From Plasmopara viticola (Eukaryota; Oomycota; Peronosporomycetes; Peronosporales; Peronosporaceae): DNA of 64,000 bases. A program made the position numbers and the translations under genes. Every line of letters starts with the position of its first letter. Positions within the stretch are counted from its first letter, which is position 1. Under the pieces are notes generated by a model, which worked only from the letters and a program-made list of their open reading frames with translations, ran no database searches and was not told the origin of the DNA. Of this stretch, positions 56,618 through 64,000 are shown piece after piece. Location: contig MBPM02000044.1 of assembly GCA_001695595.3 (NCBI GenBank), positions 558,001 through 622,000 on the forward strand, written 5' to 3'.

Positions 56618-57094
56618 GTGCGGGTCATTTATGACAAAAAAACTCTTATTGCAAGTGTGTCACTGATAGTGTTACTAAAATTTTTAAAGGTGGCATCAAC
56701 GGAGGCTTTCTTTTTAAAAAGTGAAGAGTATTTAGGTGGATTTGGCTGTGTAACTGGGTCATGTTTTCGAAATGCTGCCTATCGTACAACTACATCATCT
56801 CGAGATGACACTATAAAGGCAAGCAAAACACCCTTTCTGCATTGTGATGAAAGAAGTATCACAAATTTGAAAAGTTTGCACGATGCCGTCGCTGAGAACC
56901 AATACCGTATCTTCGCACTAACGTTCGCATTCTGTTTGCTGCAATGTCTTCGCATTTGGCTAGCAGCGTCCGATTCGACTTTGGGTGGGAATGGTCACGT
57001 GGCAACGCTTGTGCCATCAATTCAGTTGAAAAAGTTCCGCTTGATCAATGTCTTGTTTTCAGGCGTAGGATTTTGCGTGGGTGGCAACTTTTAA
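56618..57094 (+). CDS. Possible small membrane protein, start unclear
   Basis: An open frame of about 158 codons with no ATG at its upstream end (it opens with GTG), so a real gene would need a spliced 5' exon. It has a hydrophobic N-terminal segment (LIASVSLIVLLKFL), a Cys-containing middle and a second hydrophobic segment (IFALTFAFCLLQCLRIWLA). The sequence is unrecognised. It may be a partial gene or a relic; the region is divergent from RPL18A. Confidence 0.3.
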   Translation: MRVIYDKKTLIASVSLIVLLKFLKVASTEAFFLKSEEYLGGFGCVTGSCFRNAAYRTTTSSRDDTIKASKTPFLHCDERSITNLKSLHDAVAENQYRIFALTFAFCLLQCLRIWLAASDSTLGGNGHVATLVPSIQLKKFRLINVLFSGVGFCVGGNF

Positions 57095-57478
57095 CCCCTT
57101 ACGTCAATTAAAGTTGTGCTTGAGTCTGTTGCCTTTGGAAGCCCATCCATGCTAGACCTGAAAAAAATCAAATGTACAGTTGACCTTCGTGCCAGTAACG
57201 CAAGAGGCTTGGGGCTTTCACCCACGCACGATTCCGTCAAAGGTAATCTCAGCGACCTGAAAAAAAAATCACTCTGAGCTCGTCGTGTTTGGTGCTGTCG
57301 TCTGACGCGTGGAATCGCTGTGCCCCTTCATCGAAATCCCTTTTAAACCTTTTTCTGGAATACGATCTCCGTCCCGACTCCACCTAGTGGTAAAAGAAAG
57401 AGAGCCAAGTGTCTTTGATAATGTACAGGTTGACTATTTATTATTACAGGAGCCGAATGACGTCTTTCATCACGGCGT

Positions 57479-59192
57479 TTAAAGGGAATGGAGAGTCGTC
57501 TTGTCGCTCCGTGGTGTACTTTGAAGTGACGAGACATTGGATGGAAGCGAAGCCAGAGACGCGTCACAGATACTGGTGCCATTAATTAACTTTCGTAGCG
57601 TGTGTTGTACTTCAATGACTGGAGGGCGTTGAAGTGGGGAGAAGCTCAAACATCGCATGACGAGCTCCTGAATGGGGACAGGGCAATCCAATGACAGAGC
57701 AGGCCGAATGCACCCAGAGCTCACAAGTAATGCCAATTGACTTTGTTCGTCGACGCCATCATCCACGTCGATGCCAGCAGCAAACGGGAGCTCGCACGTG
57801 TCAAGTTCCGTGAGCAACACACCGAGGGAGTAGACGTCAGCTTGTTCACTTCGAGGTTCGCCCCGAAGCAACTCGGGCGCTAACCAGGCGACGGAAAAGT
57901 CCCTTTGCGTGTACATGGCCTGCATCCCCACTGCGCGTTTGACTCCAAAAGCGCAGAGGTTGGCATCGCAATGCTCGGACAATAAGACGCTCTGTGCCTT
58001 GAGCTGTCGAGGATGAAGCGACGTCGGGCCGCCAGCTGGTCGAGAGTGCAAGTACACGAGTGCATCGACGATATCGAGTGCAAGCTGTGCTTTCGTCTTG
58101 GGCACCGAGGTCGCGTGAAACCATCCGAATTCTTGTGCGTTGCGAGGTCGAAGGGTCAGTAGCGCGCGGAGATTTCCATTCGGCATGTATTCGGTCACTG
58201 CTGACGGTTGGGCCACCAATTCCACGAGGTGAGATGGGGAAGTTGGCGAATCGAGGTCGTACACGCGCTGCGTCGGGTCGTAAAAGCCAATGAAGGCTAC
58301 AATGCGTGGATGCAAAAGCATGATACTGAGGGAAATATCGGCCAAGAAGGCCTGGCGGTACGATTGCTGCTCTGCGAGCTCTGGAAGCAGTCGCCTAACG
58401 ACGACTTGACGAGTCGCTTGGCCTTCAATCACAAGCGTAGCACGGAACGCCAAGGTAAACGTGCCTTCGTGGAGCAACTCGCCATCCACGACGCAGTTTG
58501 GCGGAAGCCGAGTCTGCTCGAGTGCCAATGCATTGGACGCCAACGCGTCGTTTAAATCACACTTGTCCAAGACGTGCGGTGAGGTCACAGGAGGCACGGT
58601 CGTTGCCGTATTGCTCGAATTTCGGCCAACGCGTGAGCTCAGGTTTTCAAAAAAGTCTATGGATGAGACACTGGCAATCCGTGGGAAATGGTTCAGCCAT
58701 TTGCCGCTAAACGTTGTCGAAGTCGAAGGCCGTCGACGACTGCTGTCGGCGACGATAGCCATCAAATCAGGGGTCAGGGCGAAATCCATGTACTCGGTGC
58801 TCTGACTGTGGCTACCTCGGTGTCGCGTGACCCGTTTGCGACGTCTGCACCAACACATAAACCAGCCGCCAAGCGCGAGGAGCACGGTTCCCGCCACGAC
58901 AAAGCCGACGACCACGGCTGTCGTATCGAAAGTCGCGTCCGATTGCGATGCACGCATTTCGTGCGTTTGAAGGCAACGTCCGGTCCTTTTATTCCAGCCA
59001 ACACAGGAAGTGCCAATAGGCTCTGCTAAAGCCCACAGGGCAGGGGTGTGGGGGATATGGCTGTGGGACTGACTGGCTTCCTTCACGTAGACAGCTGTTT
59101 CGGGAACGTGTAGGTTACGGTACTGCCAAACGACTCAACTTGAACAGATGTAGTAGAGTCGTACCCAGCTTCTTGGCCTCTTTTACATTGCT
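57479..59192 (-). CDS. Transmembrane TKL-type receptor pseudokinase, 5' end incomplete
   Basis: The main exon runs 58985-57479. An upstream exon 59192-59087 (CKRGQEAG...FGSTVTYTFPKQ) is supported by coding character and a phase-consistent 101-bp intron; the signal-peptide exon is not found. A transmembrane helix (VVVGFVVAGTVLLALGGWFM) is followed by CWCRRRKR, separating a short ectodomain from the cytoplasmic part. The kinase fold has QVVVRR in place of VAVK (Lys to Arg), LHPRIVAFIGFY, VTEYMPNGNLRALL, HPRQLKAQSVL in place of HRDLKxxN, CAFG in place of DFG, WLAPELLRG, ADVYSLGVLLTEL and PLQRPPVIEV. All three catalytic signatures are changed, so it is a pseudokinase. The WLAPE and domain order resemble oomycete tyrosine-kinase-like receptors. 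Confidence 0.8.
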
Positions 59193-61652
59193 CTAACAGG
59201 GGAGAGACTCGTTCATTGGTCGTATAGACATTTTGGTTGATATGCGATGACTACCGCTTTGAAGATTGACAGAGCCCCAAAGTGTAGTTTCTACGTTTCC
59301 TCGTCATTCAGCTTTTGTACAGCCTTAACCTCAAGCTTGATGCTGCAACGTTCGCGTAGCATGAAGGTTACCCATTGGTATCTTCGGTCTGTATACAAGC
59401 ATTTCCACTCAATTGCACATTAAAACGCACGTGATTGAACTTAACTATTCCAGACCTGCGCGTTGAAACTTCGACTCCTTATTGATCCCTTTTCAGCTGG
59501 CTGCACAACTTTGATTCGCTTAGCGACATGAACTGTGGCCTACGCCAATTTTAATGCGTTTTTGCTGCTCACCCATTTGTTTAATGTCCGCTGGAAAGCT
59601 AAATACTAAATATGAACTTTATCGTACTGACAACGTCATCGAGGCTAAAGACTTATCTGCATGCCTTCCAGGTGTTTTGGATCCTCTCAAAGTTCTTTGG
59701 TCAGAGACGTAGGCATTAATACGTTGTCATTCTGACAAATTGGCTTTGAAAATGAAACTTCGTCATCTAATCGTCTAGTCAGACACAAATCCTCTTACGT
59801 GTCGGTGATAAGCCAAGCAGTCGCACCATCGCTCAACTATTGATCTCGGATGGACAGCACCCAAGTACGATACAGGGCTGTCGTTTGCAACACAAACAGG
59901 CAATGCTATTGGAGGAGAAACTACGTGGCTATCTGCATATGTATAGCTCGCGTGTAATGTCAAAGCACACTTTGCTTGAAAAAGATATTTCGCTCAAATT
60001 CGTTCTATCCATACGCTGATTCTACCTTGTGTCTTCTACGATGGATCCAGTACAATAGCAAGCAGATAATTTTCTCGGTACGTTTTTTTGCTATTTTTCA
60101 AACTTCCATGATAATCACGTAGCAAACCCATTGAATTAGATCTAAACGGCATGTAAAATGGGGTATTCTTTTTAAACACCGCACGCTGTTTTATCAACTC
60201 AAGGATAATCCTTTTGACTTGCTACCACATTTAAATACAGTATATGTTTTTTTTTCGTATCAGAAATGATCATTGATGCATGCAGCGGTGCAAGAAGGGC
60301 ATCACCAAAAGACCGTCCGTATCTGTTTCGGCAAGTTTCGTAGATGACATTTCGCCACTGTGACTTTTGATCTTCCTCGACCTTCGTTCTATACATTAAT
60401 AGTAAAAATGGTTCATGAGCTTGTCTGAACAAATCGATAGAACGCTGTCGACGGTGCACGGCGCCAAGCCAACTCTAGTACAGTAGTTGCGGTCCGTCTT
60501 GTGCCAATAGCTGAGTCGAAGCTGGATCCTGCGCCGGGTCGACGCTCTCCGTATAACGTCTGGAACTTCATTTTCGACATTCTCCATATCTTCATTCACT
60601 ACAGGGCGTGACGGTACGATGCGTATGTGACGGTATTCTCGCTGATGTGGATGACCAAGCTGGCTCTGTCGATGACATGTACTTCACGCTTGTCCAATTT
60701 GAACTTGCCTTAAAAACGCCAAAATAAGCACGCGGAATCCATAAACATTTTCAGCATTCCCAAGAAGTATGCCCTCGAAGCTTTTGTGCTTCAGCTTTGT
60801 TCTCTTTGCCTTGTCGATAGGAGCGTACCCATGTCGCCCAAATTTGCGGAGAATTTGGGGATTATTCAAGCGTAGGTCTCGGATTGAAATCGTGCTCGGT
60901 TACGGTGTTACACTCGTATAATGCGTATTCGTGACGATTTCTGAAGTATTGTCTTTCTTACCGCTTTGACCTACAAGCGCTTTTGTAGGGCAACAAACTT
61001 CGAGCTTTTCCATGCAATGGTTTTTTGCCTGCAGAGACAGTACGCTTTTTCTTAGTCTTTGTCTACAAGCTCCATTCCGTTGTGCACTCGAGGCGTTTTC
61101 TGATTTCTTTTCGTGACTAATGAAGTTTCTAAAGGTTACTCTTTCGTGTTACCATTAAACAACCACATACCGAATTGATTTCAAATATACGAGTGAGTAA
61201 TAAGTTGTTGCCCAAGAGATCGGCTGTGGTCGCCCGAGAGGCTGCTTCAGATACCATGTGTGTCAATGAGTTCACAAGTGATTCGCTCACTTAAATCTCC
61301 AAATACTTGGCAATGTAAGATCGAGCAAAGCGGACCGCGGCGGCAGCGTCGACCACCACGGCTACACTGCTAATCCAAAATAGTCGCTATCCTTCGAGTA
61401 GTGAGGTGAGAAGTACCATCTGTTGGGTCTTCCTCAAGTCGGATGGGTACAGTAGAAAAATAACCTAAAGACTCAATTAAAAAAGTGGAGGAATTTGAGT
61501 GCAGCGGTTATTTTCGCACTCAGGAATGTAGACTTTTTCCCATCCAGCATTGCCATCAAAATCCATTTCTGATTTCCTTGTCGAAGCGGATGGCAATTTT
61601 TGTCGGGAGAGACGCCGCCAAGGGCTGATGGAGCGACAGGTGGGCCGCTGAA
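59193..61652. other. Gene-poor stretch with a copia fragment
   Basis: The missing 5' exon of the transmembrane pseudokinase may lie in the first few hundred bases. Otherwise only the copia remnant at 60199-60869 is recognised. Confidence 0.5.
60199..60869 (-). mobile_element. Degraded copia pol fragment
   Basis: On the minus strand, 60869-60684 reads ILRKFGRHGYAPIDKAKRTK followed by FEGILLGNAENVYGFRV. This is the conserved segment at the end of the copia integrase domain (family: vFGc.ayahipk.kr.Kld.ks..gifLGY.e...gyrv). Downstream pieces to 60199 carry the RRASTRRR-type linker and a damaged start of the reverse-transcriptase region. No LTRs were found nearby. It is unrelated in position to the full element at 21.8-26.5 kb. 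Confidence 0.6.
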
Positions 61653-61715
61653 GTGGACGAGAAGGATCCATTGTATAAGACAACCAACCAAACCAAGCTG
61701 GCCACTTTACTTTCT

Positions 61716-62948
61716 ATGGAGTCGCAGCAGGACTTGGCACGAAAGCTCTTGTGGGAGGCCGCGAGCAAAGCCGATCAGGTGGAGAATGTGATTGTGCCGC
61801 AGCTCATGTTGCCGCCTATTCAGATTGATGGTTTTTTTAATACCAGTCTACCGTCGACGTTCATTTCGCCTTGCTCTGAGCCTTTATCGCCGTGTCCTTC
61901 AGGGCCAGAGACGCTGTCTCCGTTTACTCGTGTATCAGTATCACCTACTGTGAACCACTTATGGCATTTCGAGCACGAGGACGAATTGAGGGATGAGCAG
62001 GTTTTTTTAACAGCACAAGAGACTGCGAGTGAACAAGCGACTGACAAGGATGACGCAGAAGGAAGAAAAGGACAATGGGTTCAGTGTGACGTCAATAATC
62101 GGCACTTTGTGTTGTCATCACCTGCAAATCAAGTACTTGAAAGTCCGCTTTCGGCCAATGATCGAGCTGAGGAAATAGACATCAACGCTATGCCAGCAAA
62201 CGATAGTATATGTGATAAAGAGGATTTGCGGTCTTGTACCACCTCAACACCTCGATCGAGTCCTCTTTCTAAAAATTCAATCCTTTCAAGCTTGAGACGG
62301 CAGAAAGCTCGAACGTATTCAGGTGCAAGATGTGCTGGGAGACCAATTGGGCTGTCAATTGCTACACTAAGAGCCCGTGCGTGCTCATTATCAAGGCTTC
62401 GAAATCAAAGCGTTGACAATGAGAACAATGGCGACTTTTCGAGTGATGACGAGGGCTACACACCAGAGCTGCATTGTCATCGCGCTTCTGACACTTCTAG
62501 GGCTAGTCAATGGCGACAAGCTAGGAATAGTATGTCAACGAAGCATCGACTAAACGTGCGCATGATGAAGAGTTCATCAATGATGTCGAAGCGATTGCAG
62601 GAGGCAAAATGCAAGGTTAACAGTGGGTTTTCCCTTACACGCTCGTGTTCAATTGGATCTACTGTTACGAGTGATAAAAGCGGCCTCGATAGTCCTGCTT
62701 TGAAAGGCATCAAGAGCATTCTGAGTGGCCAGCATCATGAGCCTAACACCGTTAGGACTTGTAGCGTGGACAATGTCACTACGACGCTGCCTCCTGCACG
62801 CAACCAGCACCTGCGTGCTAGTGTTCTTAAGGCTGCAAGGCTAGTCAATGGTGCATCGGCGGAGGCTGCACGCAAGCTTAGATCGCGAGGCTTCCGTACA
62901 TCGCACATGACAAGGTTAAACCCTGCCAGTGAGACGGATGGAGAATGA
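61716..62948 (+). CDS. Serine-rich protein of unknown function
   Basis: 410 residues from the ATG at 61716. The frame is open back to 61629 without an ATG and its upstream codons read naturally (DPLYKTTNQTKLATLL), so a spliced upstream start is likely. The N-terminus is helical (ESQQDLARKLLWEAASKADQ); the rest is Ser/Arg-rich and largely disordered. It has an SDDEGYTPEL acidic patch and several R-x-x-S sites that could be phosphorylated. No domain is recognised. It converges with the Brr2 gene, whose stop is 127 bp away. Confidence 0.65.
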   Translation: MESQQDLARKLLWEAASKADQVENVIVPQLMLPPIQIDGFFNTSLPSTFISPCSEPLSPCPSGPETLSPFTRVSVSPTVNHLWHFEHEDELRDEQVFLTAQETASEQATDKDDAEGRKGQWVQCDVNNRHFVLSSPANQVLESPLSANDRAEEIDINAMPANDSICDKEDLRSCTTSTPRSSPLSKNSILSSLRRQKARTYSGARCAGRPIGLSIATLRARACSLSRLRNQSVDNENNGDFSSDDEGYTPELHCHRASDTSRASQWRQARNSMSTKHRLNVRMMKSSSMMSKRLQEAKCKVNSGFSLTRSCSIGSTVTSDKSGLDSPALKGIKSILSGQHHEPNTVRTCSVDNVTTTLPPARNQHLRASVLKAARLVNGASAEAARKLRSRGFRTSHMTRLNPASETDGE

Positions 62949-63075
62949 AGCTATTCAATGGTGCACTTTTCACTCCTGTTCCAGCAAGACACTTAAGAGA
63001 GAAAAAAGGCAGGAGGATGTATATGAATGAGTAGTAAGACAATATCTCGAAGTACTTTATTTCCACGACTGCACC

Positions 63076-64000
63076 TTATTTTTCCTCGTCGCCTTCTTTC
63101 TCTTCATCAGTCTCCTCACCCTCAACAACGGTAATTTTTACCTCATTCTCCAGATCACAGCCAGCGTAGCTATCGCAGATAACGTACAGCTGAAAAGTAT
63201 GGACACCAATCTCATGAGGAGCAGCAAATTGAAGCGCCACATTAGCTCGAGAACTCGCAAACGGCACTCGCTTGATGCCTAGCAGCGTGTTTTTCATTGA
63301 GTCGCCCAGCACTACCCACCAATTTTCGGCTTTTTTCACAGGAAAGTGACACGCATTCACGAGTCCCAATTCCTTTGCCTCATCGTTTTCGTCATTGTCT
63401 TCATCATCAGCCCCTTCACGATCTAGCTGTACCATGACGCTCACAGCCGAATCCTGGAGCACCCTTTTGTCGTCCTGCTTCACTTTCACCTGCACTGTCA
63501 CATCTGGAAAAGCATCACAAAGCTTGGCAACGGCCGACATTTTCTGTGTGTCCAAGGGCAATGACTTGGTGCGGACATCATCTTCCTTGCCCAAGATGTC
63601 GACAGGAGTCTCGACCTCCTCTTCCAGATTCAATTCATCCAACTTCTGTAGTGTTTCCTTTGTAAAGTATGGGATCTGCAGCAGTGGCGACTCACTACTC
63701 CATTGGGCCTGCACAACCATTTGCGCAAGGTCCATTGCTGCCAGTGCAGGTTTAAGCCAACCATTCGAGCTAATGACGTAAATCATGGCGTGCAACAGAC
63801 GGATGGCATGCCGTAGAATAAAGTCGAGATCTTGACGTAGCGCGGCACTTAGCCGGTCGTGCTGCTTACTAAAGTGCACCTGCAACAAGACATTTGTCTT
63901 CACATGAGCTTGTCCATAGTCACCACCTGCAGCCACCGGGAACTTGAGATGCTTAGCGAGAATTTCCAGCTTTTTGTCTTCGCCGTATCGACTGAGCAAG
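63076..64000 (-). CDS. BRR2: Brr2 / SNRNP200 spliceosomal helicase, C-terminal part
   Basis: The ORF enters from the window edge and ends at 63076, giving about 307 C-terminal residues. It matches the second Sec63-like cassette of the U5 snRNP 200-kDa helicase: HVKTNVLLQVHFS, AIRLLHAMIYVISSNGWLKP then ALAAMDLAQMVVQAQWS, PYFTKETL, VMVQLDRE, WWVVLGDSMKNTLLGIKRV and the final FQLYVICDSYAGCD, followed by an acidic tail (EETDEEKEGDEEK). Brr2 unwinds U4/U6 during spliceosome activation; the C-terminal cassette is the regulatory one. The FTKETL and VDILG parts correspond to the helix-hairpin-helix region. The rest of the gene lies outside the window. Confidence 0.93.
   Translation of the reverse strand, partial: LLSRYGEDKKLEILAKHLKFPVAAGGDYGQAHVKTNVLLQVHFSKQHDRLSAALRQDLDFILRHAIRLLHAMIYVISSNGWLKPALAAMDLAQMVVQAQWSSESPLLQIPYFTKETLQKLDELNLEEEVETPVDILGKEDDVRTKSLPLDTQKMSAVAKLCDAFPDVTVQVKVKQDDKRVLQDSAVSVMVQLDREGADDEDNDENDEAKELGLVNACHFPVKKAENWWVVLGDSMKNTLLGIKRVPFASSRANVALQFAAPHEIGVHTFQLYVICDSYAGCDLENEVKITVVEGEETDEEKEGDEEK

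Noticed and set aside
1..64000. CRISPR arrays, bacterial operons, Shine-Dalgarno sites
   Set aside because: The genes are eukaryotic with introns; no array of regularly spaced repeats was seen.
1..64000. Canonical RXLR effectors
   Set aside because: I looked for a signal peptide followed by RxLR and dEER; no ORF shows all parts.
1..64000. tRNA and rRNA genes
   Set aside because: No convincing cloverleaf or rRNA core sequence was found by eye; a tRNA search tool could still find one.

Overview
The window looks like nuclear DNA of a plant-pathogenic oomycete, most likely one of the Peronosporales (Phytophthora or a downy mildew). The reasons are two Crinkler (CRN) effector genes with the LFLAK-type host-translocation domain, introns mostly of 56-101 bp with GT..AG ends, very short intergenic gaps between housekeeping genes, several divergent kinase-like genes, and long gene-poor tracts holding Ty1/copia elements, a SINE and gene relics. 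I cannot name the species from sequence alone.

Layout. 0.1-4.2 kb: two CRN genes on the minus strand, one with an HNH nuclease-like C-terminus and one with a PD-(D/E)XK nuclease-like C-terminus. Between them lie a SINE with intact target-site duplications and decayed ORFs whose motifs recall nucleocytoplasmic large DNA viruses. 4.2-12.1 kb: gene-poor, with a decayed minus-strand gene (5.3-6.4 kb) and a chimeric relic made of ribosomal protein L5 and a ZCCHC9-like zinc-knuckle gene (9.9-10.3 kb). 12.1-18.8 kb: a gene island with a six-exon coiled-coil gene head-to-head with a TTLL12-like gene, then a membrane-anchored SEC14 (CRAL-TRIO) protein. 18.8-28.4 kb: gene-poor, holding a full-length but mutated copia retrotransposon (21,854-26,521) flanked by a 5-bp target duplication, and two copies of an older dispersed repeat. 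28.5-33.1 kb: a large pseudokinase-TPR gene. 33.1-40.6 kb: gene-poor, with the second SINE copy, two tandem duplications and a 30-bp-stem hairpin. 40.6-42.2 kb: a RecQ helicase. 42.2-46.1 kb: gene-poor. 46.1-59.2 kb: a dense island with a large acidic repeat protein, a pseudokinase, a double-SET-domain protein followed 9 nt later by a small in-frame ORF, ribosomal protein L18a, a doubtful small membrane ORF and a transmembrane pseudokinase. 59.2-61.6 kb: a gene-poor stretch with a copia fragment. 61.7-64.0 kb: a serine-rich unknown gene and the C-terminal end of the spliceosomal helicase Brr2, which runs off the window.

The housekeeping genes (L18a, Brr2, RecQ, TTLL12) work in unrelated processes and show no operon-like logic. 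The notable themes are the CRN pair in a rearranged, repeat-bearing neighbourhood, three kinase-like proteins that each lost the catalytic aspartate of the HRD motif, and many relics that suggest active duplication and decay in the gene-poor tracts. Exon-intron models were built by hand from GT..AG sites, reading-frame continuity and family similarity. They have not been checked against transcripts.
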